The notes below the pieces were generated by a model that saw only the letters and a program-made list of their open reading frames with translations, had not been told where the DNA came from and ran no database searches. From the NCBI GenBank assembly GCA_003543035.1, contig DPJL01000474.1, forward strand, positions 12,876-27,235: a DNA stretch of 14,360 nt, written 5' to 3'. This document shows positions 1-6,039 of the stretch, piece by piece (within the stretch, counting starts at the first letter, position 1; each line of letters starts with the position of its first letter). Origin of the DNA: Micromonosporaceae bacterium. Lineage in GTDB: Bacteria > Actinomycetota > Actinomycetes > Mycobacteriales > Micromonosporaceae. The position numbers and the translations under genes are program-made.

Positions 1-632
1 AGCAACGCACCGTGCTTGTCGCACAAGGCCCTCGCCGCGGCCAGATAGCCGGTCGGGGCCGGGACCACGCCCGCCTCCCCCATGATCGGCTCTAGGATCA
101 CCATCGCGGTTTCGCCGTCGATGACCTCGGCCAGAGCCTTCACGTCGCCGTAAGGCACGTGCGTCACGTCCAAAGGCAACGGCTTGAACGGGTCGCGTTT
201 GGACGGTTGCCCGGTCAGCGCGAGCGCCCCCATGGTCCGGCCGTGGAAAGCCAGCTCTGCAGCGACAATCTTCGTCCGGCCGGTGAGCCGGGAGAGCTTG
301 AACGCGGCCTCATTGGCTTCCGCGCCGGAGTTGCCGAAGTACACCCGGCCCTGCCGACCGGTGAGCGTCAGCAACAGTTCTGCCAACGCGACGGTCGGCT
401 CGGCGATGTAGAAGTTGGAAACGTGGCCAAGCCGGGAGAGCTGCTTGGTCACCGCCTCGATGACGGCCGGGTGGCCGTGCCCAAGGGCGTTGACCGCGAT
501 CCCGGCGAGCATGTCCACATAGGACTTTCCGGCTTCGTCGAAGACCACGGCGCCGGCTCCGCTGATCAAGCCAAGCGATGGCGTGCCGTAGTTGTTGGTG
601 AGCGCCTGCTCCCACCGCTCTTGGAGCGTCAT
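1..632 (-). CDS. argD: Acetylornithine aminotransferase ArgD, N-terminal part (runs off window)
   Basis: PLP-dependent class III aminotransferase that converts N-acetylglutamate 5-semialdehyde plus glutamate to N-acetylornithine plus 2-oxoglutarate in arginine synthesis. The visible 210 residues begin MTLQERWEQALTNNYGTPSL and contain the family motifs YVDMLAGIAVNALGHGHP, YFGNSGAEANEAAFKL (cofactor phosphate region), FHGRTMGALALTGQP and the start of the EPIMGEAGVVP block. The catalytic PLP-lysine lies beyond the window edge, so catalytic integrity cannot be judged. The start is ATG at 632; it shares ATGA with the argB stop (629-631), indicating translational coupling. I see no strong Shine-Dalgarno sequence of its own. 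It is the last visible gene of the argCJBD operon; in related genomes argF and argR often follow. The family is certain; discrimination from ornithine or succinylornithine aminotransferases rests on the operon. Confidence 0.95.
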   Translation of the reverse strand, partial: MTLQERWEQALTNNYGTPSLGLISGAGAVVFDEAGKSYVDMLAGIAVNALGHGHPAVIEAVTKQLSRLGHVSNFYIAEPTVALAELLLTLTGRQGRVYFGNSGAEANEAAFKLSRLTGRTKIVAAELAFHGRTMGALALTGQPSKRDPFKPLPLDVTHVPYGDVKALAEVIDGETAMVILEPIMGEAGVVPAPTGYLAAARALCDKHGAL

Positions 633-1354
633 GGCAGCACCGTAGTTCCGGCTGTGGTGAGGGAAATCCCCACCTGTGCGGATGGCACTCCGCCGCGCAC
701 CGCGCGCAGACACGCCTCCATTTTCGGCACCATGCCCTTCTCCAGCCCGGGTAGTAGCTCTTCCAGTTCCTGTGCGGTGATCTTCTCGATCAGGCTGGAG
801 GTGTCCGGCCAGTTACCGTAGAGGCCCGGCACATCAGTGATCATCACGAGTTTGCCTGCCTCAAGCGCGATTGCCAGCCCGCCCGCGGCGATGTCGGCGT
901 TGAGGTTGTGCGGGATTCCGTTGGCATCTGGCGCGAGGGTCGAAACCACGGGAACGTATCCGGCTGCCAGCGCCGTGTGAATCAGCGCTGGGTCAATGGA
1001 TTGCACGTCGCCGACCAGTCCGATGTCCTGCGGCACCCGCTGTGCCGTGATTAGACCGCCGTCCTCGCCGGACAGGCTCACCGCCTTGACCCCTTGCGCG
1101 GCAAGCAAACCGACCAGATCCTTGCCCACCGAGAGCAACACCATCCGGGCGATCTGCATCACCTCAGGTGTGGTCACCCGCAACCCGTTGCGGAATTCGG
1201 ACTCCAGCCCGACCCGATCGAGCATCGCCGAGATCTGTGGCCCGCCGCCGTGCACGATCACCACCTGCTCGCCCTGTTGTACGGCCGAGGCTACGTCCGC
1301 CGCGAAGGAGGAACCCGCCGACATGGCATGCCCGCCATACTTCACGACGATCAT
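629..1354 (-). CDS. argB: Acetylglutamate kinase ArgB, compact form
   Basis: Phosphorylates N-acetylglutamate with ATP, the second step of the acetylated arginine route. The 241-residue product has the amino-acid-kinase glycine-rich start IVVKYGGHAM (residues 2-11), VIVHGGGPQ (32-40), DIGLVGDV, VVSTLAPD, a NLNADIAA block and GMVPKMEACLRAVRGGVP near the C-terminus. The start is ATG at 1354, overlapping the argJ stop as ATGA. Reading upstream in frame gives argJ shadow sequence with no start codon and no match to the usual ALPWL.. N-terminal helix. Most actinobacterial homologues have about 290-305 residues. This one lacks the N-terminal helix, and near its C-terminus it ends VPSAQVGISLTTAGTTVLP where relatives have an additional DGRV-H-type segment of about 11-12 residues. 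Both missing parts are tied to hexamer formation and arginine binding in arginine-sensitive enzymes. Catalytic motifs look intact. Function is certain; altered regulation is inference. Confidence 0.95.
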   Translation of the reverse strand: MIVVKYGGHAMSAGSSFAADVASAVQQGEQVVIVHGGGPQISAMLDRVGLESEFRNGLRVTTPEVMQIARMVLLSVGKDLVGLLAAQGVKAVSLSGEDGGLITAQRVPQDIGLVGDVQSIDPALIHTALAAGYVPVVSTLAPDANGIPHNLNADIAAGGLAIALEAGKLVMITDVPGLYGNWPDTSSLIEKITAQELEELLPGLEKGMVPKMEACLRAVRGGVPSAQVGISLTTAGTTVLP

Positions 1355-2505
1355 GACGAGTACGCCGAGTTCTCGTGAACGTATGCGTGGGAGAGGTCGT
1401 TGGTCCAGACCGTGGCGGTGGAGCTCCCCGCGTGCAGGTCGACCACGATGCTGATCTCCTCGCCGGAGAGGTCCACCTTCGAGCGATCCTCAGCAGCCGC
1501 ACCTGCCCGGCAGATCCACACCCCGTTGATGGCCACGTCCAGCTGATCCGGCTCAAACGCGGCACTCGTCGTGCCCACAGCGGCCAGGATCCGGCCCCAG
1601 TTCGGGTCGTTGCCGAAGAGGGCGCACTTGACCAGGTTGTTGCGAGCGATCGAACGGCCCACCTCCACGGCGTCGGTTTCCGACGCGGCACCCGCCACCT
1701 CGATGGCGATCTTCTTGGTGTGCCCTTCGGCATCGGCCAGCAACTGCTGCGCCAAGTCGTGGCAGGCGGCGGTGACCGCGGCGGTCAACTCCTCCTGGGT
1801 CGGCTCCACCCCGGAGGATCCGGAGGCCATCAACAGCACGGTGTCGTTGGTGGACATGCAACCGTCGGAATCGAGCCGGTCGAAGGTGACCCGGCAAGCC
1901 TCACCCAGCGCTTCGTTGAGCGCATCAGTGCCGGCGACCGCATCGGTGGTGATGACGCAAAGCATGGTGGCCAGGGCAGGGGCAAGCATGCCGGCTCCCT
2001 TGGCCATCCCACCAACCGTCCAGCCGTCACCCTCAACGACCGTCTTCTTTGGACGGCTGTCGGTGGTCATGATGGCAAGCGCCGCATCGTCGCCTCCGGC
2101 CTTGCCGAGGCTCTTCACCGCACTGTCCACTCCGGACAGCAGGTTGGTCATGGGCAGCCGCTCGCCGATCAGCCCGGTCGAGCAGACCACCACCTGACCC
2201 GCGCCCATCCCGCCGAGTTTCGCGGCGACGTGCTCGGCGGTCTTGTGCGTGTCCTGGAAACCCGCCGGACCCGTGCAAGCGTTGGCACCGCCCGCATTCA
2301 ACACTACGGCTCGCACCGCGCGGCCCTTGAGCACCTGCTGGCTCCACAGCACCGGAGCGGCCTTGACCCGGTTGGCGGTGAAGACGCCGGCGGCGGTGGC
2401 ATCGGGACCTTCGTTGACCACGAGAGCCACATCGAGATTGCCCGACGACTTGAGCCCGGCCGCGACTCCGGCCGCCTTAAAACCTTTCGGAGCTGTAACA
2501 CTCAC
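1351..2505 (-). CDS. argJ: Glutamate N-acetyltransferase / ornithine acetyltransferase ArgJ
   Basis: Transfers the acetyl group from N-acetylornithine to glutamate, recycling the acetyl moiety; bifunctional forms also use acetyl-CoA. The 384-residue product contains NAGGANACTG (residues 70-79), CSTGLIGERLPM (108-119) and the self-cleavage site ALATML, where Thr180 should become the N-terminal nucleophile of the beta chain. GNDPNWGRI and the TNDLSHAYVHENSAYSS C-terminus are also typical. I chose GTG at 2505 (reads VSVTAPKGFKAAG): it shares GTGA with the argC stop and has a GGAG at 2513-2516, 7 nt upstream. A longer reading to 2568 would only add argC shadow sequence. The stop overlaps the argB ATG. 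No separate argA-type synthase is visible in the window, which fits acetyl cycling, although whether this ArgJ is mono- or bifunctional cannot be read from sequence alone. Confidence 0.96.
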   Translation of the reverse strand: MSVTAPKGFKAAGVAAGLKSSGNLDVALVVNEGPDATAAGVFTANRVKAAPVLWSQQVLKGRAVRAVVLNAGGANACTGPAGFQDTHKTAEHVAAKLGGMGAGQVVVCSTGLIGERLPMTNLLSGVDSAVKSLGKAGGDDAALAIMTTDSRPKKTVVEGDGWTVGGMAKGAGMLAPALATMLCVITTDAVAGTDALNEALGEACRVTFDRLDSDGCMSTNDTVLLMASGSSGVEPTQEELTAAVTAACHDLAQQLLADAEGHTKKIAIEVAGAASETDAVEVGRSIARNNLVKCALFGNDPNWGRILAAVGTTSAAFEPDQLDVAINGVWICRAGAAAEDRSKVDLSGEEISIVVDLHAGSSTATVWTNDLSHAYVHENSAYSS

Positions 2506-3515
2506 GGTGCCACTCCATACACAGAAAGGCCGGAGGTCTCCGGCAGGCCTAGCATGATGTTTGCGCATTGGACCGCCTGGCCCGCCGCGCCCTTGCCGAG
2601 ATTGTCGAGCGCGCTGACGACGATGATCCGTCCACTGTCGACATCGATGGTGGCTTGCAGATGAACGCTGTTGGAGCCCAGGGTTGCCGCCGTGCGCGGC
2701 CAGTCGCCCTCTGCGAGCAGATGGACGAACGGCTCATCGAGATACGCGTCGGCGAGCACCTCCCGCACCACGCCAGCGGTGATGTCACAACTGGTTGGTG
2801 TCGCGGTGATGGTGGCCAGGATGCCCCGCGGCATCGGCGCGAGGACAGGGGTCAACGACAGCGACTGCGCCCCGGTCGCCTGCTTGATCTCCGGGACGTG
2901 CTGGTGCGCCCCAACCTTGTACGGCGTCATGTCGCCCATGACCTCGCTGCCAAGCAGGTGGGTCTTGGGCGCCTTGCCCGCGCCGGAGGTACCCGAGGCG
3001 GCCACCACAACGACATCGGTCGACTTAGCCAGACCGCTCATGAGCAGCGGCGCCAGCCCCAGCGTGATCGTGGCGGCGTAGCATCCGGTTGCCGCGACGC
3101 GCTGTGACGTGGCGATCTTGCGACGCTGGCCGGGTAGCTCGGGCAGTCCATAGGTCCAGGCGCCCGCGTGCTCGCCGCCGTAATACCGCGCCCATGCATC
3201 GCCATCCAGGAGCCGATGATCCGCTCCGAGGTCGACGATCTTCACGCTGTCGGGCAGCTGAGCCGCGAGCGCGGCCGATTCACCGTGCGGCAGGGCCAGG
3301 AAAACCAGGTCCGCGGCGGCTAGGACTTCCGGATTGGTGACGCTCAGCTCGAGATTCAAACCCACCAACTGGGGGTGTACCCGAGAAACCAGCTGCCCGG
3401 CCTGGGAATGTGCCGTGGCACAGACCAGATCGAGCTCGGGATGCCCGGCGATCAGGCGCAGCAGCTCGCCACCGGCGTAACCACTTGCCCCGGCCACGGC
3501 GACCCGGATTCCCAT
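2502..3515 (-). CDS. argC: N-acetyl-gamma-glutamyl-phosphate reductase ArgC
   Basis: NADPH-dependent reduction of N-acetylglutamyl phosphate to the semialdehyde, third step of arginine synthesis. The 337-residue protein has the Rossmann motif VAVAGASGYAGGELLRL (residues 5-21), LALPHGES (73-80), VDLGADHRL, the active-site block VAATGCYAATI with catalytic Cys145, and GAHQHVPEI with His206. Length is normal for the family. The start is ATG at 3515: an excellent GGAGG (3521-3525) lies 5 nt upstream; the GTG two codons earlier at 3521 sits inside that ribosome binding site and is unlikely. It is the first gene of argCJBD, preceded by a palindrome-rich candidate promoter/operator (3526-3574). The 3' end overlaps argJ by 4 nt. 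Confidence 0.97.
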   Translation of the reverse strand: MGIRVAVAGASGYAGGELLRLIAGHPELDLVCATAHSQAGQLVSRVHPQLVGLNLELSVTNPEVLAAADLVFLALPHGESAALAAQLPDSVKIVDLGADHRLLDGDAWARYYGGEHAGAWTYGLPELPGQRRKIATSQRVAATGCYAATITLGLAPLLMSGLAKSTDVVVVAASGTSGAGKAPKTHLLGSEVMGDMTPYKVGAHQHVPEIKQATGAQSLSLTPVLAPMPRGILATITATPTSCDITAGVVREVLADAYLDEPFVHLLAEGDWPRTAATLGSNSVHLQATIDVDSGRIIVVSALDNLGKGAAGQAVQCANIMLGLPETSGLSVYGVAP

Positions 3516-3520
3516 ACCCA

Positions 3521-3525
3521 CCTCC
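3521..3525 (-). promoter_or_regulatory. argC ribosome binding site (GGAGG)
   Basis: A consensus GGAGG on the minus strand, 5 nt before ATG at 3515. It decides between the ATG and the GTG at 3521, because the GTG overlaps the site itself. Confidence 0.8.
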
Positions 3526-3572
3526 GCATAAACATTCGCTCAGTAAGCATACGGACATCCGTATGTTCATGC
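3526..3572. promoter_or_regulatory. Probable operator of argC (ArgR-type sites): nested inverted repeats
   Basis: Two nested symmetries are visible. The inner one is CATACGGACATCCGTATG (3548-3565): 8-bp arms that are exact reverse complements around a 2-nt centre. The outer pair is GCATAAACAT (3526-3535) and ATGTTCATGC (3563-3572), which match as reverse complements at 9 of 10 positions, 37 bp centre to centre. The TTGCAT/GCATAA words resemble half-sites of actinobacterial ArgR operators as I remember them. Position over and just downstream of the candidate promoter fits repression by arginine-bound ArgR. The identity of the regulator is inferred. Confidence 0.5.
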
Positions 3573-3574
3573 AA
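3546..3574 (-). promoter_or_regulatory. Candidate argC operon promoter
   Basis: On the minus strand, TTGCAT (3569-3574) and TATGCT (3546-3551) are separated by 17 nt, resembling a housekeeping sigma -35/-10 pair (3/6 and 4/6 matches to TTGACA/TATAAT). Transcription would start near 3539, giving a leader of about 25 nt that carries the GGAGG before argC. The spacer is largely occupied by the 18-bp palindrome described separately, as expected for a repressed promoter. This is pattern matching only; no start site is measured. Confidence 0.45.
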
Positions 3575-3642
3575 ATGAGATCCGACTCACTCACGGTCCC
3601 AAACGCCCCTATAGACCCACTCTCGGGTCAGCGGCGGCGCTT

Positions 3643-3716
3643 GATCGCCGTGATCAGGGAGTTCCCCGCTCGCCACGCCGACGACACGCCCGTAGAAGTC
3701 CCTGATCACGCCGATC
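3643..3716. repeat. Long inverted repeat / hairpin, 21-nt arms
   Basis: The arms are 3643-3663 and 3696-3716. They pair at 19 of 21 positions, including an uninterrupted 12-bp core (CGTGATCAGGGA against TCCCTGATCACG), around a 32-nt loop. The right arm covers the last codons and stop of the RibD-like gene. On the minus-strand transcript the hairpin would form directly at the end of that gene and about 70 nt before the argC promoter. There is no U-run after it, so it is not a textbook intrinsic terminator. It could be a factor-assisted or bidirectional terminator, an RNA-stability element, or a genome repeat. A second short hairpin (GACCC-6 nt-GGGTC, 3614-3629) follows it in the direction of transcription. 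I see no gene in 3575-3705. Confidence 0.6.
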
Positions 3717-4266
3717 TTGCGTAGCGGAGGAAGAGGAGGTCGCCGTCGGGGATGGCGTGAACGAGGTTCATTCGGCGGACCGGGTGCGGGTTGCCGGCCG
3801 TGATCCGGCCGGCACCGGGCCCGACGAGCACTGGGCCGATGGTCAGGCAGAGATCGTCGATCGCATCCAACGCGGCGAGCGAGCCGAACAAGTGCGGCCC
3901 GCCTTCGCAGAGGATGTGTAGGTCCCCGAGCTCAGCGAGCAACTCTGGCAGGGGCGGGCCGCTGCGCGACACCACCACCAAGCGGGGTTGTTCGGTCAAC
4001 CCGTGTTCGAGGCGCCACTGCTTCTGCGGCTCATCGATGAGATCGCCCTGATAGCCCTCGACCCGGACGGTCCCAGCACCTACCAGGATCACATCGGCGA
4101 ACATCCTCAGCGTCTTCATCAGCGCCTGGTCGGCCGGTCCACCCAGCGGGCCGGATCTGCCGTCGAGCCAGGCGGCTCCATCCAAAGAACTGACCATGTT
4201 GACCCGCAGCATCGGCACGCTGCGATCGGGGGAAGCATATGCCTCGACGAAGTCCATCGCCGTCAC
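3706..4266 (-). CDS. RibD-type pyrimidine/dihydrofolate reductase-like protein, short form
   Basis: Member of the RibD C-terminal / DHFR-like reductase fold, 186 residues. Visible family features are LRVNMVSSLDGAAWLDGRSG (residues 20-39), GPADQALMKTLRMFADVILVGAGTVRVEGY (43-72, nucleotide-binding helix and loop), and CEGGPHLFGSL (120-130), followed by DDLCLTIGPVLVGPG. The start is GTG at 4266, sharing GTGA with the folP2 stop; ATG at 4257 is an alternative. A reading to 4299 would reach further into folP2 with no better support. Compared with my memory of M. tuberculosis Rv2671 (about 258 residues), roughly 50 residues are missing between LVVVSRSGPPLP and ELLAELGDLHILCEGGP, plus some N-terminal sequence. 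The reading frame is unbroken, so this is not a visible frameshift. Rv2671 can supply dihydrofolate reductase activity when overproduced. Coupling to a FolP-type gene makes a folate-related role plausible, but riboflavin-type or unknown substrates remain possible. Confidence 0.8.
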   Translation of the reverse strand: MTAMDFVEAYASPDRSVPMLRVNMVSSLDGAAWLDGRSGPLGGPADQALMKTLRMFADVILVGAGTVRVEGYQGDLIDEPQKQWRLEHGLTEQPRLVVVSRSGPPLPELLAELGDLHILCEGGPHLFGSLAALDAIDDLCLTIGPVLVGPGAGRITAGNPHPVRRMNLVHAIPDGDLLFLRYARSA

Positions 4267-5162
4267 ATGTTGTGCAACGTATAGGCCGGCGGGCGCCACC
4301 CCAGGATCGCCTCGGTCATCCGCACCGCGTCCACGGATTCGCGCACGTTGTGCATGCGAACGATGCGGGCTCCCTGGAGTACGGAAAAGACTGCCGCGGC
4401 AAGGCTTCCGGAGAGCCGTTCGCCCGGGGCGCGGTCGAGTGTCTCGCCCACAAAGTCCTTGTTGGACACCGCGGCCAGCGTCGGATAACCAAGCTCCGCG
4501 ATCTCGTGCAGCCGTCGGGTCAGCTCAAGGGTGTGAAAGGTGTTCTTGTTGAGATCGTGGCCCGGATCGATGATGATCTGTTCGGGCCGCACGCCGTGGC
4601 TGAGCGCCACTTCGACCCTGTCCCGCAGGAAGCTCGCGATCTCGCCCGCGATGTCGCCGTACTGCGGTTGCGGGAAATGAGTCCGCGGCTTGGCGAGACT
4701 GTGCGTGATGATCAGTTGGGTGTGCGGCCGGGCCGCCACCAGATCGGCGAGCGCCGGATCGTGCAAACCCGTGGTGTCGTTGACGATGTGAGCCCCGGCA
4801 TCGAGCGCCGCCTCGGCAACGTCGGCCCGGAACGTATCGACACTGATCGCAATATTCGGGTGCTGCCCGGCGGCTGCTTCAATCACCGGCAGGACCCTTT
4901 CCGCCTCGACGTCAGCGGGCACTTCGCCGTCATTGGGGGAGAACTTCACTCCCCCGATGTCGACCCAATCCGCGCCCTCGGAGACGGCCTGGCTGACTGC
5001 CGCCACCGCCTTGTCGAGGGCATAGGTCGCGCCCTGGTCGTAGAAGGAGTCGGGTGTCCGGTTCACCACCGCCATCACAGCGACCTGGCGATCGAAGTCG
5101 AACCTTCGCCCGGCGATGTCGCGCACCGGATCCCGCAGCCGCGGGAGGAAGACGCCCTGCAT
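4263..5162 (-). CDS. folP2: Dihydropteroate synthase homologue, FolP2 type
   Basis: TIM-barrel pterin-binding enzyme family. In the 299-residue product the loop-1 region reads MAVVNRTPDSFYDQGAT (residues 30-46), followed by DIGGVKFSP (68-76), SVDTFRADVAEAA (107-119), a NDTTG block (128-132), IIIDPGHDLNKNTFH (196-210) and AVSNKDFVGET (231-241), then RMHNV near the end. Pterin-pocket residues (Asp109, Asn128, Asp199, Lys235 by inspection) are kept. However, the canonical GESTRPG loop that closes over p-aminobenzoate is replaced by GGVKFSP, and NVT is replaced by NRT. This pattern matches mycobacterial FolP2 (Rv1207 group); M. leprae FolP2 is reported not to act as a dihydropteroate synthase. 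I chose ATG at 5162, 10 nt after the META gene stop; GTG at 5207 is possible but would overlap that gene. The stop shares GTGA with the RibD-like gene. Actual substrate unknown. Confidence 0.88.
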   Translation of the reverse strand: MQGVFLPRLRDPVRDIAGRRFDFDRQVAVMAVVNRTPDSFYDQGATYALDKAVAAVSQAVSEGADWVDIGGVKFSPNDGEVPADVEAERVLPVIEAAAGQHPNIAISVDTFRADVAEAALDAGAHIVNDTTGLHDPALADLVAARPHTQLIITHSLAKPRTHFPQPQYGDIAGEIASFLRDRVEVALSHGVRPEQIIIDPGHDLNKNTFHTLELTRRLHEIAELGYPTLAAVSNKDFVGETLDRAPGERLSGSLAAAVFSVLQGARIVRMHNVRESVDAVRMTEAILGWRPPAYTLHNM

Positions 5163-5172
5163 GATCCCCAGA

Positions 5173-6039
5173 CTAGTAGCCGGCGCGCAGTTGAAGTCCT
5201 TTGCCACTCGCTTGCCCCAGCACCAGGCGATCGGTGTCTATCCGCATCGTGACCTCGCCCTTGAGCACCTCGAGCACCCACTGCTCAAGCATCCCGGCGT
5301 CGCCGAGACAGGCCTTCTTGGTGGTCGCGATCTGCTCGAAGGTGATCTTCTCCGGGCCCACCTTCGCCGTGCCGGTCAAGGTGTTGCAGCCGGTGTTACC
5401 AGAGACCTTGTCGCCGTCGGCGAAGATCAGATATGCCTGCGCGCCGCCCGGAACAGAGCTGGCCGCCTCACCGTCAAGGAGCGAATCCACTGTCCACTTC
5501 GGACCCACGAGTTTGCGGTCCGGGTCGACCACCTTGCGATCGGTCAACTTGATCTCCGTCTTATCCGCGCCGGTGAGCACGAGATTGTCGCCGCTCAACG
5601 CCCAGACCGGCTTGCCGGTGAGGAACTTGGTCACCCACTCGTCCTGCTGATGCCGCGCCTCGTCGCATCCCATGTCGGTGCCGCCCATTTCGCTGGCGGC
5701 CAGCTTGTCGCCCTCAAAGGAGACGGTGCCGAAGAGGTGATTGCAGCCGGCCTGCGCGGCGATCTTTCCCTTTTCCGGAAAGGACAGGCTTATCCGGGTA
5801 CCAGAAACGAGTGTTTTGTTTTTGACCTCAGTGGAAAGGAAGGTCCGCCCTATCAGTTGACTGTCGTCGCCGGTTTTGTCACCGGCGCCAGGGCCAGGGC
5901 CGGGGCTGGTCCCACCGCAACCAGCCATAACCACCAGCAAAACCGTCAGGGCAGACCCGATCCTTGGCCGCACCGGGCCTAGAGGAGCTTCACACTTTTC
6001 GCGAGGCGACGCCCGGTGGCCCAGGATTGCGGTCATCAT
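5173..6039 (-). CDS. Lipoprotein with two META (HslJ-like) domains
   Basis: Predicted secreted lipoprotein of 288 residues from ATG at 6039. The hydrophobic segment and lipobox read ALTVLLVVMAGC with Cys41, followed by a Gly/Pro-rich linker (GGTSPGPGPGAGDKTGDD). Two tandem META domains follow: about residues 61-170 (GCNHLFG at 98-104 and MGC at 123-125) and about 177-288 (GCNTLTG at 217-223, Cys244 in TKKACLG). Each repeat has one Cys pair (99/125 and 218/244) as in HslJ-type domains, which are linked to envelope stress and heat-shock phenotypes in other bacteria. The first ATG overlaps the pheT stop (ATGA), but the N-region of about 28 residues before the hydrophobic core is long. GTG at 5973 would give a more typical signal peptide (VRPRIGSALTVLLVVMAGC). 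Biological role is not known. Its position between pheT and folP2 is probably operon convenience. Confidence 0.85.
   Translation of the reverse strand: MMTAILGHRASPREKCEAPLGPVRPRIGSALTVLLVVMAGCGGTSPGPGPGAGDKTGDDSQLIGRTFLSTEVKNKTLVSGTRISLSFPEKGKIAAQAGCNHLFGTVSFEGDKLAASEMGGTDMGCDEARHQQDEWVTKFLTGKPVWALSGDNLVLTGADKTEIKLTDRKVVDPDRKLVGPKWTVDSLLDGEAASSVPGGAQAYLIFADGDKVSGNTGCNTLTGTAKVGPEKITFEQIATTKKACLGDAGMLEQWVLEVLKGEVTMRIDTDRLVLGQASGKGLQLRAGY

Noticed and set aside
1375..2664. 429-codon open frame on the plus strand opposite argJ
   Set aside because: It is the antisense shadow of a GC-rich gene: low-complexity Arg/Gly/His-rich translation, no recognisable domain, and argJ on the other strand has full-length family motifs.
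3375..3724. Plus-strand open frames across the argC upstream region
   Set aside because: Their products have Arg/Pro-rich shadow composition without domains; the region is better explained by promoter, operator and hairpin elements for argC.
5163..5207. Longer FolP2 starting at GTG 5207
   Set aside because: It would overlap the META gene by 35 nt and the added residues match nothing in the family; ATG 5162 is more economical, although not proven.
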